Positions 18,310-28,011 of a stretch of DNA of 64,000 bases are shown here, in pieces (positions within the stretch are counted from its first letter, which is position 1; every line of letters begins with the position of its first letter). The position numbers and the translations under genes were made by a program. This stretch comes from Flexithrix dorotheae DSM 6795 (GTDB lineage: Bacteria; Bacteroidota; Bacteroidia; Cytophagales; Flammeovirgaceae): contig NZ_KB903487.1 in the NCBI RefSeq assembly GCF_000379765.1, positions 294,057-358,056 on the forward strand, read 5' to 3'. The notes beneath the pieces were generated by a model. The model saw nothing but the letters and a program-made list of their open reading frames with translations, ran no database searches and had not been told where the DNA came from.

Positions 18310-21093
18310 ATGAAAAAACTTTACCTGCTATTAGCTTCTTCTCTTGTTACCATCATTATTTTCAGTTTATATCTAAATTCCCAGGAGAAAAAGGAAATTG
18401 ATTTCAATACGGAAATTAAACCTATTCTGAATAAAAACTGTATTTCATGCCATGGTGGAGTAAAGAAAAGTGGAGGTTTTAGTTTACTCTTTGAGTATGA
18501 GGCCCTGGATACCACCAAATCGGGGAAATATGCCATTGTTCCCGGAAAAGCCCATGAGAGTGAAATGATCAAAAGGATTTTACATCAGGACCCTAAAGAA
18601 AGAATGCCTCCTGAAAGTGATCCTTTAGATAAAGAGCAAATAAAACTATTAACAGAATGGATAAACCAGGGCGCAAAATGGGGTACCCACTGGGCTTATG
18701 AGCCTCCTAAAATTATTCCACCCTCAAGTTCTAATAATGCGCTTTCAGCTTCACTTGACTTTATGAAATCAGATGACTGGTCAGTTAACCAGATTGATGA
18801 ATATATTAAAGTTCGCTTAGATCACGAACAGCTAAAACCTGCAAAGCAGGCAGATAAGGAAGTTTTGATCAGGCGGTTGTACATTGGACTTACAGGTTTA
18901 CCTCCAACTTTGGAAGAAATAGATCTTTTTCTAAATGATAATTCTGAAAATGCCTATGAAAACCTGGTAGACCGGGTTTTGGAAAACCCTCATTTTGGCG
19001 AAAAATGGGCAGCCATCTGGCTGGATCTGGCCAGATATGCAGATACAAAGGGATACCGACCAGATACCTACAGAAGTATGTGGATGTTCAGGGATTGGGT
19101 GATTCGGGCGTTTAATGAAGATAAGCCTTTTAATGAGTTTACTATAGAACAACTGGCAGGAGATTTACTTCAAAACCCTAATCAGGAACAATTAATTGCT
19201 TCTGCTTATCATAGAAATACCATGACAAATGATGAGGGTGGAAGTGATGATGAAGAATTCAGGGTCGCTGCGGTTATTGACCGGGTGAGTAATACCTGGG
19301 AGGTTTGGCAGGGTACCACAATGGCTTGTGTACAATGCCATTCACATCCTTATGACCCGTTTAAGCATGAAGATTTCTATAAATCCTATGCCATTTTTAA
19401 TAATACAGAAGATAAAGACAGAGGAGATGATCGACCTTATCTGAGTTTTTATGCCAAATCCGATCAGGATAAACTGGATGAAATTACCAGCTGGATAAAA
19501 ACTTTTCCTAAGGCTCCTCAATTTGAAAAAAATGCCACCATTAAGAAAAAAATTAAACAATCGCTTTTCCCTTATCTTAGAGCGGGCCTTGCCAACGAAG
19601 TAAAAGGAGGAAGAATTGAACCCAATAATGAAATTGTAGAACTGAGGGATGGTGGATTTTTCAGGTTTGATCAAATAGATCTTTCTTCTATCAATAGCAT
19701 TGAAATTGGATATACGGCCGAGGTAGAGTGTAATATAGAGCTGAGAAAAGATGATCCTAAAGGAGAACTTATTGCCAGGGCTACTATAAAACCTACGGGA
19801 GAGCTTGATAGAAACTGGAATATCCTCAAACTAATTCCGAAAAAGCAAGTAAAAACAAAATCACTGTATTTTCTTATAAAGAAATCAGGGGAGCGGGGAC
19901 ATCGGTTGCTCAATGTAAAGGATTTGTACTTTTATGGAAGCAAAGAGAAGAAAAGACCCTGGCAACGGGAAAAGTCCTGGGAAGAAAAGGCTGATATTCT
20001 TGCAGGAATAAATCAGGCAAGGATTCCTATCATGAAGGAATTACCCAAAGACCAGCATAGACCAAGTTACTTATTCACGAGAGGAAACTGGCTGACACCT
20101 GGTGATACCATAATTGCAGGAATTCCCGGATCTATGAAGGAATTTAATGAAATGCAGCCTTCAGACCGGCTGGAACTGGCTGAATGGCTGGTAAGTCCTC
20201 AAAATCCGCTTACCTCCAGGGTGATGGTTAATCGAGTCTGGGAGCAGCTTTTCGGAAAAGGGCTGGTAGAAACTTCAGAGGATTTTGGGACGCAGGGAAA
20301 TTCACCTTCCCATCCTGAGTTGCTGGATTATCTGGCCCTGAAATACATGCATGAATATCAATGGAGTACTAAAAAACTGATAAAAGAAATGGTGATGTCT
20401 GCTACATTCAGGCAGGCTTCTGTTACCAACTCTGAAAAACTGAAAAAAGACCCTTATAACCATTTAATTTCCCGAGGGCCAAGGTTTAGACTTTCGGCTG
20501 AGGAAATAAGAGACCAGGCGTTGTTTGTGGGAGGTTTGCTCAATGAAGAAATTTATGGTCCAAGTGTGATGCCTGCCCAGCCAGATCATTTTTGGAAAGT
20601 GCCGTTGCGTCCGCATATCAAATGGCGGGAAAGTACCAATCGGGAAAAGTTCAGAAGAGGATTATACACATATTGGAGGAGATCAACTCCCTATCCGTCT
20701 ATGACTATTTTCGATAGCCCAAGCAGGCAGGTATGTACTACCCGTAGGATAAGGACAAATATCCCCACACAAGCTTTGGTTACATTAAATGATACTGTTT
20801 ATGTGGAGGCAGCTCAGGGATTTGCGAGCAGAATGAGAAAGGAAGGAGGGAAGGAACTAGATGCGCAAATTAAGTATGCGCTAAAGGTTGCATTAGCCAG
20901 AGATCCAAGAAAAAATGAAGTTCCGGAATTGGAAAATCTTTATAAAGATGCCCTGGCACATTATCAGGAGCAGCAAACAAAAACCTGGAAAAATGTGGTA
21001 GGCGATTTTGCTGATCCAACCGCTGAAAATGCAGCGAGAGTGATGTTAGCCAGTGCCATTTTAAATCTGGATGAAATAATTATGAGAAATTAA
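18310..21093 (+). CDS. PSCyt1-DUF1549-DUF1553 cytochrome-type protein
   Basis: The ATG at 18310 begins an export signal ([22 protein letters not shown]); the ORF extends 18 codons upstream without benefit. Residues about 30-140 are a planctomycete-type cytochrome c domain: heme motif CISCH (C44, C47, H48) and later RMPPESDPL with a candidate Met ligand. DUF1549 follows (about 170-380), including the second Cxx[14 protein letters not shown] (C340, C343, H344). Next comes a beta-rich middle part, then DUF1553 (about 610-900; [25 protein letters not shown] in its diagnostic region). Biochemical function of the family is not established; electron transfer during degradation of complex or sulfated polysaccharides has been suggested from context. 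It precedes a DUF1501 gene by about 100 bp and likely forms an operon with it, the usual arrangement of these families. Confidence 0.92.
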   Translation: MKKLYLLLASSLVTIIIFSLYLNSQEKKEIDFNTEIKPILNKNCISCHGGVKKSGGFSLLFEYEALDTTKSGKYAIVPGKAHESEMIKRILHQDPKERMPPESDPLDKEQIKLLTEWINQGAKWGTHWAYEPPKIIPPSSSNNALSASLDFMKSDDWSVNQIDEYIKVRLDHEQLKPAKQADKEVLIRRLYIGLTGLPPTLEEIDLFLNDNSENAYENLVDRVLENPHFGEKWAAIWLDLARYADTKGYRPDTYRSMWMFRDWVIRAFNEDKPFNEFTIEQLAGDLLQNPNQEQLIASAYHRNTMTNDEGGSDDEEFRVAAVIDRVSNTWEVWQGTTMACVQCHSHPYDPFKHEDFYKSYAIFNNTEDKDRGDDRPYLSFYAKSDQDKLDEITSWIKTFPKAPQFEKNATIKKKIKQSLFPYLRAGLANEVKGGRIEPNNEIVELRDGGFFRFDQIDLSSINSIEIGYTAEVECNIELRKDDPKGELIARATIKPTGELDRNWNILKLIPKKQVKTKSLYFLIKKSGERGHRLLNVKDLYFYGSKEKKRPWQREKSWEEKADILAGINQARIPIMKELPKDQHRPSYLFTRGNWLTPGDTIIAGIPGSMKEFNEMQPSDRLELAEWLVSPQNPLTSRVMVNRVWEQLFGKGLVETSEDFGTQGNSPSHPELLDYLALKYMHEYQWSTKKLIKEMVMSATFRQASVTNSEKLKKDPYNHLISRGPRFRLSAEEIRDQALFVGGLLNEEIYGPSVMPAQPDHFWKVPLRPHIKWRESTNREKFRRGLYTYWRRSTPYPSMTIFDSPSRQVCTTRRIRTNIPTQALVTLNDTVYVEAAQGFASRMRKEGGKELDAQIKYALKVALARDPRKNEVPELENLYKDALAHYQEQQTKTWKNVVGDFADPTAENAARVMLASAILNLDEIIMRN

Positions 21094-21190
21094 ATAATCA
21101 AAACTCACCGTGTGTTTGTTGTAAAAGGTTGATAGAGAGATTGCAATTTTTATAAAACAATAGCACCGGTGTCTTAGACAACTTTTGAAA

Positions 21191-22660
21191 ATGAATATTT
21201 TTGATCAATTTATATCCGATACTGCAAAGTATCAAACAAGAAGACATTTCCTAAAATCACTTTCCACCGGAGTGGGAGCTATGGCTCTTGGCTCTATGGT
21301 GGGATGTGGAACTAACAATTCTCCGGGAATTACCAGTAAATTTAATCTTGGAAGCCAAAAACCTCATTTTGCACCAAAAGCTAAAAGGGTAATCTTTCTT
21401 CACATGGAAGGGGCTCCATCCCAGTTAGAATTATTCGATTTCAAACCTGAACTGGCCAAATTACACGGAAAACCATGTCCCCCATCCTTGTTGGAGGGTA
21501 AGAGGTTTGCTTTTATTACAGGTACTCCAAAAATTCAGGGACCATATTTAGATTTTAAGCAAAGAGGGCAATCTGGTGCAATGGTTTCGGATGCTTTGCC
21601 TTATTTCTCTCAGGTAGTTGATGAGGTTACTTTCCTCAAAGCTGTTCATACCGATGAATTTAATCACGCACCTGCCCAATTGTTCATGTATACAGGAGGT
21701 CCCAGATTGGGAAGGCCAAGTATGGGTTCCTGGGTGGTATATGGATTAGGATCAGAAAATGAAAATTTACCTGGTTTTATAGTGTTGGCCTCCGGGCAGG
21801 ATAATCCGAGTGCTGGGAAGAATGTTTGGGGAAGTGGTTTTCTCCCGACAGTTTATCAGGGGGTAAATTGCCAGTCGGCCGGGGAACCAATATTGTATCT
21901 TTCCAATCCAAAAGGAGTGGATTCCAGGATTAGAAGAAGGGTTTTAAACTCTATTAAAAACCTGAATGAAAAGCAATACAATGAACTTGGTGATCCGGAA
22001 ACACTGGCAAGGATTAATCAATATGAAATGGCGTTTAAAATGCAAATGGAAGCTCCTGAAGCTATGGATATTACCGAAGAACCAGATTATATCCACCAGC
22101 TTTATGGGACTAGTCCTGGAGTAAATTCTTTTGCCAATAATTGCCTTTTGGCGAGAAGATTAGTGGAAAGAGGGGTACGATTTATACAATTATTTCACAC
22201 AGGCTGGGATTCCCATGGCACCACTGAATACGAATCAATTAATCACGGGTTTTTAGAAAGATGCAAAGAAGTGGACCAGGCGATGTCAGGTTTAATTTTG
22301 GATTTGAAACAAAGAGGTTTGTTGGAGGATACACTGGTGGTTTGGGGAGGAGAATTTGGCAGAACGCCTATGATGGAAAACCGTGGTGGAAAAGATAATC
22401 CATTTGTGGGAAGGGACCATCATCCCTATGCTTACACCATGTGGATGGCTGGTGGTGGAGTAAAATCCGGACTGACTTATGGCGAAACAGATGAAATTGG
22501 GTATTATGGTATAAAAGATCAGGTGCACATACACGATTTACAGGCTACTATCCTAAACCAATTAGGAATGGACCACGAAAAATTAACTTATCAATTCCAG
22601 GGAAGGGATTTCAGGTTAACCGATGTCCATGGAAAAGTAGTGAAAGATATTTTGGTATAA
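21191..22660 (+). CDS. DUF1501 (sulfatase-like) protein with Tat signal
   Basis: The ATG at 21191 is preferred to a TTG two codons upstream. The N-terminus has TRRHFLKSLSTG, a twin-arginine motif, followed by a hydrophobic stretch and a Cys (GSMVGCG) that could be a lipobox. The body shows the alkaline-phosphatase-fold features of DUF1501: VIFLHMEGAPSQLELFD near the start, FIQLFHTGWDSHG in the middle, VVWGGEFGRTPM and DHHPYAYTMWMAGGGVK near the end, with Asp/His clusters suited to two metals. Family length is typical (about 430-490). Almost always encoded next to DUF1549/DUF1553 proteins, as here. Exact enzymatic activity is not proven for the family; a hydrolase acting in the periplasm is inferred. 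Confidence 0.92.
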   Translation: MNIFDQFISDTAKYQTRRHFLKSLSTGVGAMALGSMVGCGTNNSPGITSKFNLGSQKPHFAPKAKRVIFLHMEGAPSQLELFDFKPELAKLHGKPCPPSLLEGKRFAFITGTPKIQGPYLDFKQRGQSGAMVSDALPYFSQVVDEVTFLKAVHTDEFNHAPAQLFMYTGGPRLGRPSMGSWVVYGLGSENENLPGFIVLASGQDNPSAGKNVWGSGFLPTVYQGVNCQSAGEPILYLSNPKGVDSRIRRRVLNSIKNLNEKQYNELGDPETLARINQYEMAFKMQMEAPEAMDITEEPDYIHQLYGTSPGVNSFANNCLLARRLVERGVRFIQLFHTGWDSHGTTEYESINHGFLERCKEVDQAMSGLILDLKQRGLLEDTLVVWGGEFGRTPMMENRGGKDNPFVGRDHHPYAYTMWMAGGGVKSGLTYGETDEIGYYGIKDQVHIHDLQATILNQLGMDHEKLTYQFQGRDFRLTDVHGKVVKDILV

Positions 22661-22669
22661 CCCACTAAT

Positions 22670-22705
22670 TTCAAGGAATAATTGATAAAACAATTATTCC
22701 TTGAA
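22670..22705. terminator. Bidirectional terminator overlapping the esterase stop codon
   Basis: Perfect 15-bp stem ttcaaggaataattg/caattattccttgaa (22670-22684/22691-22705), 6-base loop. It separates convergent genes; the right arm encodes the last residues of the minus-strand protein. Confidence 0.8.
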
Positions 22706-25700
22706 AAATTTCTTTATCATATGGTTTTCCCCAATATCAATTTTTAGGAAATATATTCCACTGTGAAGTTTTTCGGTATCTAATACGAATTCGACTTCCT
22801 TCGATTTTTTTATAAAATTATTTTGGGAGATTACTTGTCCCAGGTTGTTGATTAAATCAATTTTTACAGTTCCAAGATAGGAATGATCAAAGTCCAGTTT
22901 TACAAAAGCTTTGCCTGGATTTGGATAAAGAGAAATATTAAATGGCTCAGCATTATCGTCAATTCCTGTGATTAGTTTCACCCCTTTCCCAGTTATTTTT
23001 ATTCCGATAGAATCGTTTTCAGCACTAGAAAAAATAGAAATCACTCCTTCATAAATGTCTTCGTCTTGTGGTTGGAAGGAAATGAGCAAGTCGTTGGATG
23101 CGCCTGGTTTTATTTCGGTTCCTTTGATATTCCCATTAAACCCATTGGGCAAATCAATAGAGGAAATATTAAAGGCCGTATTTCCCGAGTTGATTAATTG
23201 AATATTTCTGGTGGAGGTATTATTCAGTTCAACTTCGCCAAAATCTATTTCAGCTAAAGAGGCTTTAATAATTTTTTTCTCCACAAAACTATAGCCAGAA
23301 TCTCCAATACTCCATTCACTTGTAGTGTCCCCTGAACTGGTATTAGCAGCCTTTACGAAATAATAATAGATTTTATCCAGTTCCACATTTCTGTCTTCAT
23401 AAAAGCGATTCCTATTCCAGGAATTTAAAGCCGTAGCGTTTTTAGTATCGTCAGTTGTACTTCTATAAATTTGATAAAATAGTCCTTCTTCTCCTTCCCA
23501 GAAAACCTCCACCTTATCGGTAAACAAACCACTACTGGCCTGAACATTTTGTGGGACGGGAATTACCACATCCGTTTTTATGACTAAAAGTTCTAATTCA
23601 TCCTCATCAGTCGATCCTTTGTCATCGGTGATGGTCAGTTTAATTTTATAAAAGCCTTCATCTAGATTTTTGAGTTGAGGAGAAATCGCCAGTGGATTAT
23701 CAAACACATAGCCTTCTTTTCCTTCAATTACTTCCCACAAATAGCTCATAATTTCCCCATCTTCATCTTTTGAACGGGAACCGTCTAATTGAATAAAGTC
23801 AGTGGGCAACAACAAGGTAATATCGTCACCCGCATTGGCCACAGGGGAAATATTGGTAGTAGTGGAAACAAACACTTTTACTTCATCAGTAGATTGTCCT
23901 CCTTTATCATCTGTTACTTTTAATTCAAAAAGATATTCCCCTTCCACCAGTCCTGAAATTATGGGGTTTGATGTAGTGTTATCCTTAAGTTCCAGGGCTT
24001 CCGGTCCTGATATTTTCTTCCATTCATATTTTACAATACTACCATCAGGATCTGTGGAAGATGACCCATCTAATTGAGTAAAATTATCTGGTAAAATCAA
24101 CCTGATGTCATCTCCTGCATTGGCTTCAGGTAAAGCATTGTTTTCTGGATTTACGGAAATCATGACTTGATCTTTATCCTCTAGTTCTCCATCAGATACC
24201 AGCAGTTCGAATAGGTAAATTCCAGGCTGTAAATTTTTTACCAAAGGTTTTGGAACAGTATCGTTTGTAATGATTTCCCCTTCAGGTCCATCAATTTTTT
24301 TCCAGCGATAAATTAAAGGAATACCATCGGGATCAATAGATTTACTTCCATCTAAGTAGACGGAATCCTGTGGTAAATTCAGTATAAAATCTTCTCCGGC
24401 TTTTGCTAGTGGAGCAGCAGTGTTCACAAAGGGATGCACGGTAATTTTAATATCATCCTTTCCTGTTTTTCCTTTGTCATCGGTTACTAATAATTCAAAA
24501 ATATATTCCCCCTCAACTAGGTTTTCAGCATTGGTAACCGGCATGGTATCATTTACAATAAAATCCCCCTCAGGCCCGGAAAGTTTAGTCCATTTATAAG
24601 TTTCAATATACCCATCAACATCTTCAGAAAGACTCCCATTGAGTTCTACTGTAGAAATTGGTAGTTTAATTTCAACATTTTCTCCGGCTTCGGCAATTGG
24701 TGCTTTATTTGGGTCTGGTTTTACCGAAATTTTTATTTCTGTAGTATTGCTGGCATCTTTATTATCTGTAACCTTTAAAGTTAGGACATAATCCCCTTCT
24801 ACCAATTCACTTAGCAGAGGTTTTTCAGTATTTGGATTTTCTATTTTAAAGCTTTTGGGCCCAGATTTTTTTTCCCACAGATAAGAAATAATATCTCCGT
24901 CAATATCAGAAGAAAAGCTACCGTCTAACTGTATAAAATTATCTGGGAGAAAGATGGTGGTATCTGCACCCGGATTGGAAGTGGGAGGAATATTTTCCGG
25001 TTCTTTCTGCACAAAAACTTTTACAAGGTCTGTATCAGTGGCTCCATTATTATCCGTAACAAACAATTTAAATGTATATTCTCCTTCCAAAAGCTCCTTT
25101 ACCTTAAGGTTTGAAGAATTTTCACCCTCCCAAATACCCGTGGAAGGTTCTATCACTAAAGCATTAAGATAACCATAGGACGCAAATGGGGACTTCTCAA
25201 CCTCAGCATTTATTTCACCCTGTTTGCTAGGTTTTATCTGAGTAAATTTGGCTATCCTGGTGTAATTACCAGCTGCATCAAGTTCAATTGATTGGTTTCC
25301 AATTTTATAAACAGTTGATCTTGCTCCCCCTTTTATCCTGCTACCAAAAAAAGTAATATTATAAGTTAGTTTTGAATCCAGCCCAGAGATTTTTATTCGT
25401 TTCGTTCCAAATTGGACATAATAACTTCCCATCATCACCTCATCAGGATAAACACCAGAATTATTTTCCGTATTTACACCATTATCAAGCACGCCTGGCC
25501 ATTTATCCACCAGTTCAATTGTAATTGGACTGGTTTTTCCACCTTTATTTTTTAACTTATTGAATTTGTACTTTGCGGTTCGCTTACCTTCCGTATTATT
25601 CCAGGGGCCTCCAGCTACTAAATTATCAGGGGCAAAATTTAAAAATACAGCATCCTGACTTAGAGGAGAGCTTTCTTCCAGCCATAAATAACTAGTTATG

Positions 25701-26653
25701 ATGCCATCCTTGTCCACACTTTTCTTTCCATTCAATGTGGTATTTGTTTCAGGTAATAAAATTATTTGATCAGGCCCGGCATTGGCTTGTGGTGGCAAAT
25801 TGGCAGAGTTTATATGCTCTAAAAACCATTGGTAAAGATTAGGTTCGTGAAACTGATCGGAGGTATTGTATGCCCTGTCCCATGAATTATGCCCTACTCC
25901 GGGATAAATGGTGAGCCTGGCTTTGGGGTCGGGTGCCGGACTACAATTATTTATATCTTTTACCCAGGTGTCAGAATAAGTCCAGGGAACTGTGGTGTCC
26001 TTGTCTCCGTGAAAAGCCCACACAGGTAAATTCCCATTCGCAATATTACAAGCATTGTTACTCTGGCTGGCACCGCAAATTGGGGCTGCAGCAGCCACTT
26101 TATCAGGATATGAAGTGATAAAACTCCATGTTCCAGCACCACCCATGCTCAATCCAGTGATGTATATCCTTGACAAATCTACCCTATAAGTCGATTTTAC
26201 ATGTTCTACTACTTCATTTATTGGTGCTGCACTCCACCATCCACTTGTTTGTGGAGAGATTACAATAAAGGAATATTTTTGATCGTCATACTCGAAGGTC
26301 ATATTATGGCCATTTTCTATATGCTTGGGAGGGCCATGTTTGGCGACTTTCCAGATTTCAGGATCCTTTCCATTCCCCTTTTCGCCAGCTCCATGCAGAA
26401 ATATTATTACAGGATATTCTTTATTTTGATTGCCTTTATCACCATATCCTTCTGGTAAATATTCCAAATACCCTGTTCCTCCCGGAGTAGACCTTATTTT
26501 TTGAATTTTCTGTGCCAGTAAATCTGGATTCAAACAAAAAATCAAAGCAAAACCCCAAAGTACGGTTTTCCGGTTAATAAAATTTTGGGCCGAAGATTTC
26601 CTGATGTTAAGTAAAGTAAAGAAAGTCATTTGGGTAGAAAGAATTTCATACAA
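22694..26653 (-). CDS. T9SS-secreted multidomain esterase with PKD-like repeats
   Basis: 1319 residues; Met9 (26629) is an alternative start. A signal-like core (VLWGFALIFCLNPDLLAQ) ends near residue 48. The alpha/beta hydrolase domain (about 55-285) resembles PHB-depolymerase/feruloyl-esterase-type enzymes: FLHGAGEKG, nucleophile elbow GLSMGG (S169), HGDKDTTVP (D219) and GVGHNSW (H255). Six PKD-like repeats follow, each with an A.AG.D....LP...LDGS...D.DG motif. The first is interrupted by an inserted beta domain (about 331-515). Then come a fibronectin III-like domain, an ASPM/Hydin-like domain (IDFGEVELNNTSTRNIQL) and a T9SS type A sorting domain (SLYPNPGKAF ... GIYFLKI). It is therefore exported through the outer membrane and possibly surface-anchored. 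Likely substrate is esterified polysaccharide; this is inference. Confidence 0.93.
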   Translation of the reverse strand: MYEILSTQMTFFTLLNIRKSSAQNFINRKTVLWGFALIFCLNPDLLAQKIQKIRSTPGGTGYLEYLPEGYGDKGNQNKEYPVIIFLHGAGEKGNGKDPEIWKVAKHGPPKHIENGHNMTFEYDDQKYSFIVISPQTSGWWSAAPINEVVEHVKSTYRVDLSRIYITGLSMGGAGTWSFITSYPDKVAAAAPICGASQSNNACNIANGNLPVWAFHGDKDTTVPWTYSDTWVKDINNCSPAPDPKARLTIYPGVGHNSWDRAYNTSDQFHEPNLYQWFLEHINSANLPPQANAGPDQIILLPETNTTLNGKKSVDKDGIITSYLWLEESSPLSQDAVFLNFAPDNLVAGGPWNNTEGKRTAKYKFNKLKNKGGKTSPITIELVDKWPGVLDNGVNTENNSGVYPDEVMMGSYYVQFGTKRIKISGLDSKLTYNITFFGSRIKGGARSTVYKIGNQSIELDAAGNYTRIAKFTQIKPSKQGEINAEVEKSPFASYGYLNALVIEPSTGIWEGENSSNLKVKELLEGEYTFKLFVTDNNGATDTDLVKVFVQKEPENIPPTSNPGADTTIFLPDNFIQLDGSFSSDIDGDIISYLWEKKSGPKSFKIENPNTEKPLLSELVEGDYVLTLKVTDNKDASNTTEIKISVKPDPNKAPIAEAGENVEIKLPISTVELNGSLSEDVDGYIETYKWTKLSGPEGDFIVNDTMPVTNAENLVEGEYIFELLVTDDKGKTGKDDIKITVHPFVNTAAPLAKAGEDFILNLPQDSVYLDGSKSIDPDGIPLIYRWKKIDGPEGEIITNDTVPKPLVKNLQPGIYLFELLVSDGELEDKDQVMISVNPENNALPEANAGDDIRLILPDNFTQLDGSSSTDPDGSIVKYEWKKISGPEALELKDNTTSNPIISGLVEGEYLFELKVTDDKGGQSTDEVKVFVSTTTNISPVANAGDDITLLLPTDFIQLDGSRSKDEDGEIMSYLWEVIEGKEGYVFDNPLAISPQLKNLDEGFYKIKLTITDDKGSTDEDELELLVIKTDVVIPVPQNVQASSGLFTDKVEVFWEGEEGLFYQIYRSTTDDTKNATALNSWNRNRFYEDRNVELDKIYYYFVKAANTSSGDTTSEWSIGDSGYSFVEKKIIKASLAEIDFGEVELNNTSTRNIQLINSGNTAFNISSIDLPNGFNGNIKGTEIKPGASNDLLISFQPQDEDIYEGVISIFSSAENDSIGIKITGKGVKLITGIDDNAEPFNISLYPNPGKAFVKLDFDHSYLGTVKIDLINNLGQVISQNNFIKKSKEVEFVLDTEKLHSGIYFLKIDIGENHMIKKFFKE

Positions 26654-26931
26654 AAATTGCCTGATAGGAATCTATCAGGTATTACAGTCAGGTGATGCTT
26701 GGATTTCAGAAAGGATCCTAAGAAATGAATGGTTTGGAATGTACTAAACTATATGAAAGTAGTAGGTAATATTATAGTCTTTTGCCAAAATTAAGTTTTA
26801 ATTTACAATTGAGCTATAAAAATTTGAATTTTAGTTGGATTTTGGCTGAAAAGGTGGATGTAAGAAATTTGCGAAAAAGTTATTACAATTAAAATGATCA
26901 TGCAGGCAGTTTTAAGGAATTTAATTAAAAA
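26654..26931. other. Intergenic region between divergent genes
   Basis: About 280 bases separating the divergent esterase and VOC genes; must hold both promoters. An imperfect inverted pair (tacaaaaattgcctgatagg / cctatcaggtatta style, around 26650-26682) is visible, but no clear TAnnTTTG box. No ORF of note. Confidence 0.4.
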
Positions 26932-27324
26932 ATGATGAATCAAAGACTGGTACAATTTGCCCTTGTAGTAAGGGATTATGATGAAGCCATTTCCTATTTT
27001 ACCCAGAAGCTAAAATTTGAATTAATTGAGAATACTGATATGGGAAATGGAAAAAGGTGGGTATTGGTTGCCCCAAAAGGAGAGGGAACCTGCAGAATTC
27101 TTTTAGCAAAAGCTGTGGGAGAGGAACAATTATCAAGAGTGGGAAATCAAACCGGTGGTAGAGTTTTTCTCTTTCTTCATACTGATAATTTTAACAGGGA
27201 TTTTCACAACCTCAAGGAACAAAAAATAAAAATTGTGAGAGGTCCTTCAGAAGAACCTTATGGAACAGTAGCGGTATTTGAAGATTTATATGGAAATCTA
27301 TGGGACCTGATTGAACCCAAATAA
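26932..27324 (+). CDS. VOC (glyoxalase/bleomycin-resistance) family protein
   Basis: 130 residues, typical length. Two beta-alpha-beta-beta-beta units: first LVQFALVVRDYDEAISYFTQ, second GRVFLFLHTDNFNRDFHNLK, ending in the family signature FEDLYGNLWDLIEPK. Candidate metal-side residues are Gln8, His79 region and the C-terminal Glu. Metal-dependent dioxygenase, isomerase or binding activities all occur in the family, so substrate cannot be assigned. Cytosolic. Start may be Met1 or Met2 (adjacent ATGs). Monocistronic, converging on the DUF2147 gene through a shared hairpin. Confidence 0.88.
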   Translation: MMNQRLVQFALVVRDYDEAISYFTQKLKFELIENTDMGNGKRWVLVAPKGEGTCRILLAKAVGEEQLSRVGNQTGGRVFLFLHTDNFNRDFHNLKEQKIKIVRGPSEEPYGTVAVFEDLYGNLWDLIEPK

Positions 27325-27331
27325 AAGGCAA

Positions 27332-27369
27332 AAAAAGCAGGATGTTAAACTTTTAACATCCTGCTTTTT
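27332..27369. terminator. Bidirectional terminator between VOC and DUF2147 genes
   Basis: Perfect 17-bp stem (27332-27348/27353-27369; core gcaggatgttaa), loop actt, A-run left and T-run right. Confidence 0.93.
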
Positions 27370-27386
27370 AAGTGTCAGTTAAAAAT

Positions 27387-27815
27387 TTATTCGACTCTAT
27401 ACCAGGTTTGTGTACGGTAGAAAAAAGCTACATAACCTCTTAACTTTAAAGTTTTTTCATCCTCCAGCCATACTTTGCAAGTATAAACTTTTCCATTTTC
27501 AGGGTCCAGTACAGTGCCTCCATTCCATTCATCATCATCTTTTTCCAAATCTCTTACAATCTCCATCCCAATCACTTTTTTATTGTATCTGTCATCATCT
27601 TCATCACATTCTTCGCACACCGGATCAGGTTCAGAAGGATCAATTAGTTTGTTGATTTTCGCATGGAGTTTATCTCCTTTCATATAAAATTCTACTATTG
27701 ATTTTTCTTTTCCGGTTTCATCATCAATTGTTTTCCATTTCCCAATCGGGCTTTGGGCAAATGAAAACCCGGTAATTCCAAGGCTCAAAAAAATTACAAT
27801 AAATAGTTTTTTCAT
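27387..27815 (-). CDS. Secreted DUF2147 family protein
   Basis: 142 residues with a clear signal peptide (MKKLFIVIFLSLGITGFSFAQ). The mature protein begins SPIGKWKTIDDETGKEKSIV, the DUF2147 signature, and ends LKLRGYVAFFYRTQTWYRV, also typical. The middle has an acidic CEECDEDDD segment where homologues often have a paired Cys/Pro loop. A lipocalin-like beta barrel is expected; the function of the family is not known. Monocistronic in this strand orientation. Confidence 0.9.
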   Translation of the reverse strand: MKKLFIVIFLSLGITGFSFAQSPIGKWKTIDDETGKEKSIVEFYMKGDKLHAKINKLIDPSEPDPVCEECDEDDDRYNKKVIGMEIVRDLEKDDDEWNGGTVLDPENGKVYTCKVWLEDEKTLKLRGYVAFFYRTQTWYRVE

Positions 27816-27945
27816 GTTATCGGTTTTAAGTAATGATTCAAAATTAATCGAGTATTATTTTGCCATAAAAGACTTATAGAGAGATTATTTTTTCTCGGAA
27901 ATAATAGTACCTTGTGTGGAGCATTGGTGCTTAATACAATTCGTT

Positions 27946-27972
27946 AAAAAAACTATTTCTACGGGGAAATAG
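27946..27972 (-). terminator. Rho-independent terminator of the alpha-mannosidase gene
   Basis: Read on the minus strand: ctatttc, a 6-base loop, gaaatag, then seven T (plus-strand A-run 27946-27952). It lies 40 bases after the stop codon. Confidence 0.8.
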
Positions 27973-28011
27973 AATTTTCGTTTTAATCATTAATAACTCC
28001 TTGCCTTAAAA

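Noticed and set aside
21185..21190. TTG start for the DUF1501 gene
   Set aside because: An ATG two codons later gives the same Tat signal and is the simpler start.
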